A DNA stretch of 50,356 bases. It comes from Gemmatimonadota bacterium. GTDB taxonomy: Bacteria > Gemmatimonadota > Gemmatimonadetes > Gemmatimonadales > GWC2-71-9. The position numbers and the translations under genes were made by a program. Below the pieces are notes generated by a model. It worked only from the letters and a program-made list of their open reading frames with translations, was not told the DNA's origin and ran no database searches. How positions within the stretch are numbered: the first letter of the stretch is position 1; every line of letters starts with the position of its first letter. The stretch spans positions 2,997,687-3,048,042 of the forward strand of contig CP070666.1 in NCBI GenBank assembly GCA_020351775.1, read 5' to 3'. Positions 8,939 through 16,348 of this stretch are shown piece by piece.

Positions 8939-10435
8939 ATGAGCTTGCTCGTATGGGTCGTACTCATATATCCGCTGATCCTGGTTGGCGTCAGCCTGTG
9001 GCGGTCGAAAGGAGTCCAGAGTCACGAAGACTTCGCCGTAGCGGGCCGTTCGGTCCCCGTGGCGCTGTTGGTGGGTACCCTCGTCTGCACCTGGATCGGG
9101 TCTGGCTCCCTGTTTGGCGGCGCGGGTCTGGCGTACCGCTCCGGCATCTCGGAGTTGTGGTTCTCGTCCGGTGGATGGGTAGGGCTCATTGCCGCCTACT
9201 TCCTTGCCGGCCGCGTGCGACGAATCGCACAGTACACGGTTCCCGATCTGCTCGAGCAGCGGTACAACGCGGCAGCCCGACTGCTCGGCACTCTCGCGAT
9301 CATTCTCGCCTACGTCACGATTGCGGCGTATCAATTCCGTGGTGGCGGCTGGATCCTCAGCATCGTGACCGACGGGAGGATCTCCCCGGAGGCGGGCGTG
9401 CTCATCACCGCCGCAGCAATCGTAACGTTTACGGCACTAGCGGGTATGGTGTCTATCGTAACCGTCGATGTATTCAACGGCATTGTGATCACACTGGCCG
9501 TCTTGCTCGCCTTGCCCTATATGGTTTTTGAACTGGGTGGGGTCGGCGCAGTGTTGGATCGACTACCTACAGAACACATGACTCCACTCGGCGGACACAA
9601 CGTGCTTTGGGTGATCGGAGTCGCGATGCCGACTTTCCTGCTCATTCTTGGCGAGAGCGGCATGTACCAGAAGTTCTTCTCCGCCAAGAATGCCAAGGCC
9701 GCGAGACAAGCGGTGCTGGGAATGGTGGTCGGCATAGTCGTGATCGAAACGGCACTGGCCTTGCTCGCGATCGTCGGCCGCGCAGCCTTTCCGGACCTGC
9801 TGGAACAGACCTCAATCGTCGGAAGGGCAGCCTCGGAAACCGTCATTCTGTACATGGCCCGCCACGGCCTGCCGCTCTTGGGAGGGGCCATACTGCTGGC
9901 AGCAGCGATCGCCATCGTGCTGTCGACCGGCAACACGTTCCTGCTCGTTCCGTCGACCAACGTCAGTCGGGACATCTACCAGCGGTTCATCAATCCCAAC
10001 GCGTCCGAGAAGCAGAAGGTGAACCTGCAGCGGATCTTCATAGTGGTGTTCGGCGGAGTCGGATTGGTGCTGCTGACTCAATTCCAGACGGTGCTGTCGA
10101 TGGCGTTGTACGCATACTCACTGGTTGGAGCCAGCCTGACCCCAGCGCTGCTGGCGTGCTTCCTGTGGAAGAGGGTCACACCTCAGGGAGGCGTAGCGTG
10201 TATCGCGGGAGGTTTGGGTAGCATTGTCGGAATCAAGCTCCTGAACCGACTCGGAATGGACTTTACCCTGTCGCTGGGCGGAACGGTGTTCGACTTCGCC
10301 AGTAGCGACTACATCGTCATCCCTGGAGTGTTGATTTCAATAAGCCTACTGCTGGTGGTGAGCCTGGTCACCAAACAATCGCCACCCGAGAAGTGGCAGT
10401 CGTTCTTCACATCCGATGCCGAAGAGGCTGGCTAG
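8939..10435 (+). CDS. Sodium:solute symporter (SSS family)
   Basis: Inner-membrane sodium-coupled transporter, 498 residues, with a dozen or more hydrophobic segments throughout. Family text includes SHEDFAVAGRSVP near residue 30, the glycine-rich GTLVCTWIGSGSLFGGAGLAYRSGI region, YTVPDLLEQRY, and the GLVEAL-like LILGESGMYQKFFSAKNAKAARQA loop. The ligand (amino acid, pantothenate, sugar, carboxylate) cannot be told from the sequence. A strong ribosome site, GGGAGG, lies 8 bases before the ATG. The gene is separated from dppF by 104 bases and may have its own promoter. Its stop codon overlaps the stop of the converging RemA-like gene. Confidence 0.92.
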   Translation: MSLLVWVVLIYPLILVGVSLWRSKGVQSHEDFAVAGRSVPVALLVGTLVCTWIGSGSLFGGAGLAYRSGISELWFSSGGWVGLIAAYFLAGRVRRIAQYTVPDLLEQRYNAAARLLGTLAIILAYVTIAAYQFRGGGWILSIVTDGRISPEAGVLITAAAIVTFTALAGMVSIVTVDVFNGIVITLAVLLALPYMVFELGGVGAVLDRLPTEHMTPLGGHNVLWVIGVAMPTFLLILGESGMYQKFFSAKNAKAARQAVLGMVVGIVVIETALALLAIVGRAAFPDLLEQTSIVGRAASETVILYMARHGLPLLGGAILLAAAIAIVLSTGNTFLLVPSTNVSRDIYQRFINPNASEKQKVNLQRIFIVVFGGVGLVLLTQFQTVLSMALYAYSLVGASLTPALLACFLWKRVTPQGGVACIAGGLGSIVGIKLLNRLGMDFTLSLGGTVFDFASSDYIVIPGVLISISLLLVVSLVTKQSPPEKWQSFFTSDAEEAG

Positions 10436-10830
10436 TCGAACAAGTCGCTTTGATCAGCAGCAGCCTCGGCCATGTCAGTCTTCAAAAAGACATGCAGCCG
10501 ACGGCGCCAGCCTGCGACATCAAACCGTGCCTCCGAGGACAGCACGCGACTCAGCACGTCCGGGATGTCGTTCAGCGCGTCCAGCATATCGGAGAGGATC
10601 TCGCGGGCTTCCTGAATGCGGAAGCGTTCATCACTCGCGACAGCCATGTCATGCAGAATCGCCTGCTCACTGCGCGAAGCAACAATGGGTTCGTCCACAG
10701 TGGCTGTGTAGACTTCCGTGCGGCGGCCCGGCCCGCGGTTTTCCTCGATGGGCGTGAGACCGACGATCGCGTCTGAGCGCCAGTACTTGCCGTAGCCAAG
10801 CGATACCATGCGGTCGGGTTTGATCTCCAT
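10432..10830 (-). CDS. RemA-like (DUF370-like) small protein with C-terminal extension
   Basis: This is a 132-residue protein I recognise only by pattern. Residues 1-60 resemble RemA/DUF370 regulators: a GYGKYWRSDAIVGLTP segment matches the GFGN...DRIVAIVSP start, and GRRTEVYTATVDEPIVASRSEQAIL matches the RemA GRRTRAVIIxDSxHVILSA end, with the middle shortened. RemA is a DNA-binding biofilm regulator in Bacillus. The remaining 70 residues are helical, acidic at the end (ending DLFD), and unassigned. It is the last gene of an operon behind the PspA-like gene (11-base gap with a GGGGAG ribosome site). The function here is unknown, and the RemA link is a pattern call that needs a profile search. 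Confidence 0.6.
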   Translation of the reverse strand: MEIKPDRMVSLGYGKYWRSDAIVGLTPIEENRGPGRRTEVYTATVDEPIVASRSEQAILHDMAVASDERFRIQEAREILSDMLDALNDIPDVLSRVLSSEARFDVAGWRRRLHVFLKTDMAEAAADQSDLFD

Positions 10831-10841
10831 GTGAGTCTCCC

Positions 10842-11387
10842 CTATCTCCCCATCTTCTTCTTGAGAGCGTCCAGTCGGGCTTCGGCCTCCGCCTCGCGTG
10901 CAGCCCGGTCGAGCTGAGACCGCAGCAGCTCATCTCCGACATCCGTGTCGGGACGCGCACCTCCGGCCGCCTCAATCTCCCGCCACGCCGAATCCACATG
11001 ATCCTTGCCAGCGGCCTGCTTGAGCTGCCCCTTCATCTCCTCCAACTCCTTCTCCGCCAGCTCAAGCTCCGCCCGCTGAGCTGCGAGCTTGTCCTCCAAC
11101 ACCTCCACACGACCGCGATGCTTCTCAATGAAGCGGTCCGCCACCTCGACGGTCTCCTGATCATCGATTTCGGCGGCCAGGCGACCCCGACGCTCCGCGT
11201 CCTCCAGGTGGCGCCGCTCGACCACCAACTGCCGCTCCGTCTTGTTGGCCGCCTGGCGCATCCCCTCGAGGGCGGCCCGGGCTTCGATCACAGCATCGCG
11301 CATCCCGGACAACACTTCGCGACTGTCAGGCGGCCCTGTGGCCGCGTCCAGAGCCGCGTTGATCGCCTCTCTCAGGCGCTCGAACAT
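10842..11387 (-). CDS. PspA/IM30-like coiled-coil protein
   Basis: 181 residues, almost entirely charged helix. The order of segments follows PspA/IM30: FERLREAINAALDAA, then DSREVLSGMRDAVIEARAALEGMRQAANKTERQL, then a long coiled coil (VADRFIEKHRGRVEVLEDKLAAQRAELELAEKELEEMKGQL). PspA proteins bind the inner membrane under stress and oligomerise. This copy is shorter than the usual 220 or so, and its C-terminal part (about 130-181) is not family-like. Its ATG overlaps the TGA of the upstream zinc-ribbon gene (TGATG), so translation is coupled. A generic coiled-coil protein is the alternative. Confidence 0.65.
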   Translation of the reverse strand: MFERLREAINAALDAATGPPDSREVLSGMRDAVIEARAALEGMRQAANKTERQLVVERRHLEDAERRGRLAAEIDDQETVEVADRFIEKHRGRVEVLEDKLAAQRAELELAEKELEEMKGQLKQAAGKDHVDSAWREIEAAGGARPDTDVGDELLRSQLDRAAREAEAEARLDALKKKMGR

Positions 11388-11551
11388 CAGCTCTTCTTAA
11401 CTGTCTTGGCGTAGAACGGTGTGAGGATCTGCGTCACCTTGCGCGATTTGCACTTGGGACACGTCGGCTGTTTGCGGTCATGTTCCGAGATCGACCTGAT
11501 CACCGAGAACTGCTTGTGGCAGTTGCCGCACTCGTATTCGTAAGTAGGCAT
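11387..11551 (-). CDS. FmdB-family zinc-ribbon protein (54 residues)
   Basis: A small protein starting MPTYEYECGNCHKQFSVIRS, the exact layout of the FmdB putative regulatory family: a CGNC knuckle (Cys8, Cys11) and a second knuckle CPKC (Cys31, Cys34), forming one zinc ribbon, followed by a short basic tail. FmdB was first linked to formamidase/amide regulation, but most members have no known role. It heads the minus-strand operon: its TGA overlaps the PspA-like ATG, and a good sigma70-type promoter lies 50-80 bases upstream. Confidence 0.88.
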   Translation of the reverse strand: MPTYEYECGNCHKQFSVIRSISEHDRKQPTCPKCKSRKVTQILTPFYAKTVKKS

Positions 11552-11601
11552 GCTTGCTTACCCCTGCAGAACATCTCTCAACGCAATAAGCGGACAAAAA
11601 A

Positions 11602-11630
11602 ACGATACGCCTCGCTGCCCACCGGGTCAA
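11602..11630 (-). promoter_or_regulatory. Sigma70-type promoter for the FmdB/PspA-like/RemA-like operon
   Basis: On the minus strand, TTGACC (11630-11625), a 17-base spacer and TATCGT (11607-11602). Transcription would begin near 11595, about 45 bases before the FmdB ATG at 11551. Matches are 5 of 6 and 4 of 6 to the consensus with ideal spacing; not confirmed experimentally. Confidence 0.55.
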
Positions 11631-11746
11631 GCGAACCACGGTTACACAACAGAAATGCAGATCCGGCCTGCGTAGTATCGCCCAGTCGTCAGTGGCGAAC
11701 CCGGGCAACCTGGTGTACCCTACTTTCCAGGAGTAGAATTAGGATT

Positions 11747-12235
11747 GTGAGATACGCAATTTGGATATTTCCGCTGGTGCTAGCCGCTTGCGGCCCAGGA
11801 GACAGCGCGAGCAGCTTCGCCTGTGGGATTCAGGCCGTGGCCGGACCAGCTATGGTACTGGAACAACTACCGGTGGCTGGGCGGATCCTCACAGCGGTAC
11901 CCGAAGGAGTCGAGGGCGTCATACCGGCTCGGGTCGTAGGATATCCGTCGGCTCACGCATTGGCGGCGCAAGGCCCCGAAGGTGTTGTGCTGGGCTTCGA
12001 AGGAGAGGGGTTCCCCAGTCTGCCGGGCTTTGGACTATTGCTGGTCGAAGATTCGCTCGAGACGTTCAAGGGAGTTCTGGTCTACGAGACAGAAGCCCCG
12101 CGCGGGCTGCCGATGTTGGGCAGCATCTCCAGCCCGACCATGACCTTGCCCGTTTACGGGCTGCGGGTGACTTGGAGCGCCGTGAGCGATCCCCGATGCC
12201 CGCTTCTCAGCCCGGTCGACACCGCGCTCAGGTAA
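11747..12235 (+). CDS. Hypothetical lipoprotein
   Basis: 162 residues from the GTG at 11747. This start is chosen because it gives a short lipoprotein signal, RYAIWIFPLVLAAC, with a good lipobox (LAAC). An open extension upstream encodes no signal and has no ribosome site. The mature part is rich in Gly, Val, Pro and Glu, with probable beta strands and no motif I recognise. A pair of cysteines (FACGI and PRCPL) could form a disulfide. It stands alone between a divergent operon and a converging gene, so context gives no hint of function. AGGAG lies about 14 bases upstream. Confidence 0.6.
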   Translation: MRYAIWIFPLVLAACGPGDSASSFACGIQAVAGPAMVLEQLPVAGRILTAVPEGVEGVIPARVVGYPSAHALAAQGPEGVVLGFEGEGFPSLPGFGLLLVEDSLETFKGVLVYETEAPRGLPMLGSISSPTMTLPVYGLRVTWSAVSDPRCPLLSPVDTALR

Positions 12236-12278
12236 GCGGACCTCCAATGGGATCTCGCAGGATGCGACCCAGGGGCGA

Positions 12279-13004
12279 TCACTGCCCCAAGGCAAACTCA
12301 TCTCGGACCTGACGCATCAACCGGTCCACACTGGCCGAGCAGGGGAACAGCAGGTTGTCCGACAGCCGGTTGAGGGCGACCCGTAGCGCAGAGAACCAAT
12401 CGGCGGCGCGAGCATAGATGTCCGCCACGTCCAAATCCCGCGCCAGGCGATTGTTGGCGGCTTGCCGGAAGCCGCGGGTCCCCATCGCCTCGTAGAACTC
12501 TATGTCCGGTCCGCCGCTCCACTGCTGCCGCTCCGAGATCCGGTCCGGAAAGATGCCAGAGAGCCACAGCGTGAAGTTCCCCAAGTGAGCCTGCAGCAAG
12601 AATCGCCGCCTGCCCGCTTGCTGGTCGATGTCTGCGACTATGTCCGCGACATAACGATACACTTGATCATCGTGCGGTGTGATGCGGAAGGCTCGATCTC
12701 GCACGCCAAATTCATACAACAACGCCCCGACGTAGTTACTCAGCCGTGAGTCCGAGATTCCGACTCTTCGCAGAGTGTGTTTGACTGCAACACACACGAA
12801 CAGCTCGAGTGAAGGAGCGCCAAGGTCGGGAGACTCTCGCAGTAGCTCGAACAGCTCTGCCCGATCGAGCAACTGGTCGATACCACCCTCGCGCAGCAGC
12901 CGCTCGCACTCGATCCGCCGCTCATCGTCTCCCTGCGACAGAGCCTGAACAGCGAACTCCAAATCAGCAGCCGTGAGCCGTTCCTGCAAATTGGCGAGGA
13001 TCAT
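12279..13004 (-). CDS. Hypothetical protein, unknown family
   Basis: 241 residues from the ATG at 13004 (GGGAG about 9 bases upstream). The frame remains open for 58 more codons, but that stretch is proline- and cysteine-rich and unlike the rest. The protein is mostly helical, soluble and without signal or membrane segments. It contains ILANLQERLTAADLEFAVQAL at the N-terminus and a tryptophan-bearing central part (HLGNFTLWLSGIFPDR). I do not recognise the family. It is the only gene of its unit, divergent from the glycosyltransferase gene (266-base gap) and convergent with the lipoprotein at 12235. Confidence 0.6.
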   Translation of the reverse strand: MILANLQERLTAADLEFAVQALSQGDDERRIECERLLREGGIDQLLDRAELFELLRESPDLGAPSLELFVCVAVKHTLRRVGISDSRLSNYVGALLYEFGVRDRAFRITPHDDQVYRYVADIVADIDQQAGRRRFLLQAHLGNFTLWLSGIFPDRISERQQWSGGPDIEFYEAMGTRGFRQAANNRLARDLDVADIYARAADWFSALRVALNRLSDNLLFPCSASVDRLMRQVRDEFALGQ

Positions 13005-13270
13005 AGGCCACGCTCCCGCGCGGTGCTGCGAACCGGGTGGGGACGCTCGCTCTGAGATACCGAGCTGCGATGACAACCCACACATCCAGTATCTGCAACA
13101 ATCACCCCGTGCTAAAGGACCCAGGTCACAAAACCTCGAGCCGTCCCCTGTACCCTCTAAACCCGTCATTCCCAACACGTTCCATCCTATCCCCCTATAT
13201 TGCTACCTCGCACCGCCTGTGGGGTATCACATTAGAGGACCGAGGCGAGATCGGAAGTCGAGACTCAATA

Positions 13271-14023
13271 ATGATTTACGTCTGTGTACCGAGCTTTAAC
13301 GCTGCTTCCACTGTCGGACTAGTCCTGTGGAAGATCCGCCAGGTGCTGGAGGAGTTCCGCCGGGAGTATCAAGTCCTGGTAGTCGACGACGCCTCAACCG
13401 ACGACACCGCGGCGGTGCTGGAGCCGTACGAACGGGCTCTGCCAATGACGTTGATCAGGATGGGCCAGCGCGTGGGACACGGAGCCAGTCTTGAGATCCT
13501 GGTGCGGGAGGCCCTGAGCCGTACAGACAGACCGCGGCGTGACTGTCTGATCACGCTGCCAACGGATTTCTCGGTAACGCCCGCAGTGTTGCCGGACATG
13601 ATCAAACGCATCGAATCCGGCGCCGATGTGGTGGTCGGAGAGGCACTGACCCCTCGCATCTCTCCAGCCATGCGAGGTGTGCGCCGCCTCGCAACATGGC
13701 TGCTGCGACCGGGCGTTCAGCTCAAAGGCCTGCGCGACGTAGCTTCAGGGGTCTATGCGTTCAGACTGATCACGCTCCGGAGCTGCATCAAGGAGAGCCG
13801 GGGCCCCTTGCTCCAAACCGATGGAAGGTGCGCCGACGCGGAGTTGGTGGCGCGGGCGGCGACCGTAGCCCGGCAGATAGCAGTTCTGCCGCTCACGGCA
13901 GCCGCCCCTGATGGGCTGGCCAGACCACGCGAAAGGGCGCTCTCACTCGCCCTCAACCTGATTCGGGCCGGCAGGAGCCTGAGCATCCCCGCACCCCAGA
14001 CTCCAATCCAACGAGCATCGTGA
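13271..14023 (+). CDS. Family 2 glycosyltransferase
   Basis: A 250-residue GT-A-fold enzyme. The start is placed at the ATG at 13271, which gives the family N-terminus IYVCVPSFNAASTVGLVLWKI; the in-frame upstream extension is low-complexity and unlike the family. The nucleotide-sugar site is seen as VLVVDDASTDDT (about 39-50), and an acidic pair follows in LPTDFSVTPAVLPDM. It lacks C-terminal membrane segments, so it is probably cytosolic or peripheral. Donor and acceptor are unknown; the arrangement resembles dolichol-phosphate-mannose-synthase-type enzymes. Its stop overlaps the start of the DUF3108 gene, suggesting coupled synthesis. Confidence 0.8.
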   Translation: MIYVCVPSFNAASTVGLVLWKIRQVLEEFRREYQVLVVDDASTDDTAAVLEPYERALPMTLIRMGQRVGHGASLEILVREALSRTDRPRRDCLITLPTDFSVTPAVLPDMIKRIESGADVVVGEALTPRISPAMRGVRRLATWLLRPGVQLKGLRDVASGVYAFRLITLRSCIKESRGPLLQTDGRCADAELVARAATVARQIAVLPLTAAAPDGLARPRERALSLALNLIRAGRSLSIPAPQTPIQRAS

Positions 14024-14808
14024 TGCGTACTGCCGCCAGTCTGCTCGTCATCTCAGTCGGCGTCGCTCCGCTAGCCGCGCAATCCGACTCCGCCAGCGGC
14101 GAGCATTGGGCCACCCTGTTCGCCAACGAGACTCTCGTGTACGAGGCCAAGTTCGGCTTCATAACACTCGGTAGCGGCATGATGCATACGGCCGGAATCG
14201 ACACGGTTCGTGGCACCCCAGCCCTGCACGTGATATTCGTCCTAAAGGGCGGTGGTGTCATATACAGCCTGCACGATCGAATGGACTCGTGGATCGGCCT
14301 GGATGACTTCGCCTCACGGCGCTTCGTACAAGATCTCCATGAAGGGGGCAACGAGTACTATAGAGTTTTCGACATCTTCCCCGATTCGGGCTACTACATA
14401 CAGCAAGGCGTCGACTCCGTCCTGCCTGCTGCTGCAAACCCGCTTGACGACTACGCTTTCTTCTACTTCGCCAGAACCCTAAAGCTGGTGCCGGGAGACA
14501 CCCTCAAGTTCAACAACTACTTCCGACCCGATCGAAACCCAGTAATTCTGGAGGTGCTCGAACGGGACACGCTGGACTTGCCGGCAGGCCGGTTTCCCAC
14601 AATCGTGACGCACCCGGTCATCAAAGGTCGCGGAATCCTGGCAGAGGGCAAGGAAGCACGGATGTGGATCAGCGATGACGACCGTAGGCTGATGGTGCAA
14701 CTGAAGATCAAGTTTTCGTTCGCCACCATTACGCTCAGGCTGAAGAGTATCGTGGCTGAACCACCGGAAGACATGTTGCTCAGGCCGGGGAAATACCCCG
14801 GCTCATAA
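14020..14808 (+). CDS. DUF3108 domain exported protein
   Basis: 262 residues with an N-terminal export signal (AASLLVISVGVAPLAAQ, cleavage after the AAQ). The mature part has the DUF3108 pattern: an opening ETLVYEAKFGFITLGSGMM, a central lipid-binding-like beta region, RDTLDLPAGRFPTI and a closing MWISDDDRRLMVQLKIKFSFATITLRL. Members are periplasmic or envelope proteins of unknown role. The GTG at 14020 overlaps the glycosyltransferase stop (GTGA); an ATG directly follows at 14023 and either may start translation. The function is probably envelope-related, given the partner gene. Confidence 0.78.
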   Translation: MMRTAASLLVISVGVAPLAAQSDSASGEHWATLFANETLVYEAKFGFITLGSGMMHTAGIDTVRGTPALHVIFVLKGGGVIYSLHDRMDSWIGLDDFASRRFVQDLHEGGNEYYRVFDIFPDSGYYIQQGVDSVLPAAANPLDDYAFFYFARTLKLVPGDTLKFNNYFRPDRNPVILEVLERDTLDLPAGRFPTIVTHPVIKGRGILAEGKEARMWISDDDRRLMVQLKIKFSFATITLRLKSIVAEPPEDMLLRPGKYPGS

Positions 14809-14830
14809 AAAGGGCCCGTAGCGGGCCCCC
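14806..14830 (-). terminator. Intrinsic terminator of the small membrane-protein gene
   Basis: A perfect 7-bp hairpin, GGGCCCG (14812-14818) and CGGGCCC (14822-14828), with a 3-base loop. On the minus strand it is followed by TTTTT, so it terminates transcription from the gene at 15075. On the plus strand no T-run follows. Confidence 0.8.
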
Positions 14831-14853
14831 ATCAGCTAGCTACAGTCCCCTAG

Positions 14854-15075
14854 TCAGTCGCTCGCCTTCTCTTTGCCACGAATGGTCTCTTTGACCCGGG
14901 TTGCAGTCTCAGGACTGAAGATTCTCAGTATCACGTATATCAAGAGCCCGATTGCCGCCAGCCAGAACAGCGACGACAGCAGCGAAAACACGAACCCGAG
15001 CAAACCGAACACGAGTTTCAGAGCCACCACCCCGACCACGGCGATGATGGAATAGCTGACTATTGTGCGAACCAT
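14854..15075 (-). CDS. Small membrane protein, unknown
   Basis: 73 residues with one long or two closely spaced membrane helices (VSYSIIAVVGVVALKLVFGLLGFVFSLLSSLFWLAAIGLLIYVIL, roughly 7-50) and a short basic/acidic tail (VKETIRGKEKASD). GGAG lies 9 bases before the ATG, and a terminator follows at 14806-14830, so it is a genuine monocistronic unit divergent from thiO. No family recognised; the size and topology resemble small envelope or phage-shock-like membrane proteins, which is inference only. Confidence 0.65.
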   Translation of the reverse strand: MVRTIVSYSIIAVVGVVALKLVFGLLGFVFSLLSSLFWLAAIGLLIYVILRIFSPETATRVKETIRGKEKASD

Positions 15076-15149
15076 GATTGCTCCGTCACTTACTCTTGTG
15101 GCTCTCTACGAGCAGAAGTTACACTTGGTTTCAGAGCAAGGTGAGTGCC

Positions 15150-16259
15150 ATGACCAATCCTGATATCCTGGTCGTTGGGTGTGGGATCGTGGGAGTGTCG
15201 TGCGCCCGGGCGCTAGCACAGCGTGGCCATCGAGTGGCTGTGGTAGAGGCAGGTCCCCACAGTGGCGCAGCCTCGTTGGTCGCCGCCGGCATGCTCGCCC
15301 CACAGGCGGAGGCGGCAGCCCAGGATCCGATGCTCGAACTCGCAGTCCGCGCCCGCGACTTCTACGTGGAGCTGGCGCCGGCCCTGCTCGAGGAAACCGG
15401 CATCGACATCGGACTGCGGACAGACGGCATCCTGCAGGTGGCGTTCACTGAAGAGGAGGTCACACAACGGCGTGCCGAGGTCGCGTGGCAACGGCAGAGC
15501 GGGTTCACAGCAGAGTGGCTCTCTCCCGATGAAGTGCGAGAGCGGGCACCAGGAATATCGCAAGATGTTCTGGGGGCCGCGTTTGCTCCCGAGGATGGCT
15601 CAGTCAACCCGCTTGCGCTATTGGAAGCCATGACCAAGAGCGCCGAATCAAGTGGCACGACTGTAATCAGGGGTGCAAACGTCGAGGCCCTGGTACACTC
15701 GGACGACCGGGTCGATGGTGTGCGAACCTCAGATCGGACGCTCTGGGCCGGGGCCGTGGTTGTGGCGGCCGGGGCTTGGTCGGGTCGAATCGGCGCGCTG
15801 CCGCGTCCCATCTCGGTCGAGCCTATCAGAGGTCAGATCGCAGCCTTGGACTGGCCTCCCGACGAACCGCCTGCGATCGTCTACGGAGCCGGTGGGTACG
15901 TGGTCAAGCGCGGATCCGCGGCGATCGCGGGGTCGACGATGGAGAACGTTGGCTTTGACGCATCGGTCACGGCCGATGGCCTCAATCGGGTTCGCCAGGT
16001 GGCCGCTCAAGTATACCCTGCACTCGCTCATTGCGAGATACGCCGCAGTTGGGCCGGGCTGCGGCCCCAGACCCCCGATGGCCACCCCATCATCGGTCCG
16101 GACCCGCACCTCTCCCGCTTGTGGTACGCCACCGGTCATGGCAGGAACGGCATCCTACTGGCCGGCTACACCGGCGAACTGCTAGCGCGACTCCATTCGG
16201 GCGAAACGATCGAGCACGACCTCAGCTGCGTCACGCCAGGGCGGTTCTGGAGCTGGTAG
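15150..16259 (+). CDS. thiO: Glycine oxidase ThiO (FAD-dependent)
   Basis: This DAO-family flavoenzyme oxidises glycine to glyoxylate imine, which in many bacteria supplies dehydroglycine for the thiazole of thiamine. 369 residues from the ATG at 15150, which has AAGGTGA 8 bases upstream; a longer in-frame version is rejected because the Rossmann fold begins at once (VVGCGIVG, Gly10/12/15). SLVAAGMLAPQAEA, the RTDGILQVAFTEEE region, and the C-terminal GHGRNGILLAGYTGELLA FAD-binding segment are typical of ThiO. No other thiamine gene is visible here; the neighbour is lipA, 89 bases on. A general sarcosine/D-amino-acid oxidase is the alternative. Confidence 0.88.
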   Translation: MTNPDILVVGCGIVGVSCARALAQRGHRVAVVEAGPHSGAASLVAAGMLAPQAEAAAQDPMLELAVRARDFYVELAPALLEETGIDIGLRTDGILQVAFTEEEVTQRRAEVAWQRQSGFTAEWLSPDEVRERAPGISQDVLGAAFAPEDGSVNPLALLEAMTKSAESSGTTVIRGANVEALVHSDDRVDGVRTSDRTLWAGAVVVAAGAWSGRIGALPRPISVEPIRGQIAALDWPPDEPPAIVYGAGGYVVKRGSAAIAGSTMENVGFDASVTADGLNRVRQVAAQVYPALAHCEIRRSWAGLRPQTPDGHPIIGPDPHLSRLWYATGHGRNGILLAGYTGELLARLHSGETIEHDLSCVTPGRFWSW

Positions 16260-16286
16260 CCCCCAGCTTGCCACGCCACACGGCCC

Positions 16287-16310
16287 GTGTTCAACCAAAC
16301 GGTTGAACAC
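16287..16310. promoter_or_regulatory. Palindromic operator-like site upstream of lipA
   Basis: A perfect inverted repeat, arms GTGTTCAACC (16287-16296) and GGTTGAACAC (16301-16310), with a 4-base spacer AAAC. The layout resembles TetR-family operators. Its right arm contains TTGAAC (16303-16308), which could serve as a -35 element with GGTACA at 16326-16331 (17-base spacer), so a bound repressor would block it. No T-run follows, which argues against a terminator. It lies 39 bases upstream of lipA. Confidence 0.6.
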
Positions 16311-16348
16311 CTCGCGCAGCCCGCTGGTACACGGGAACCGTCCTGACT

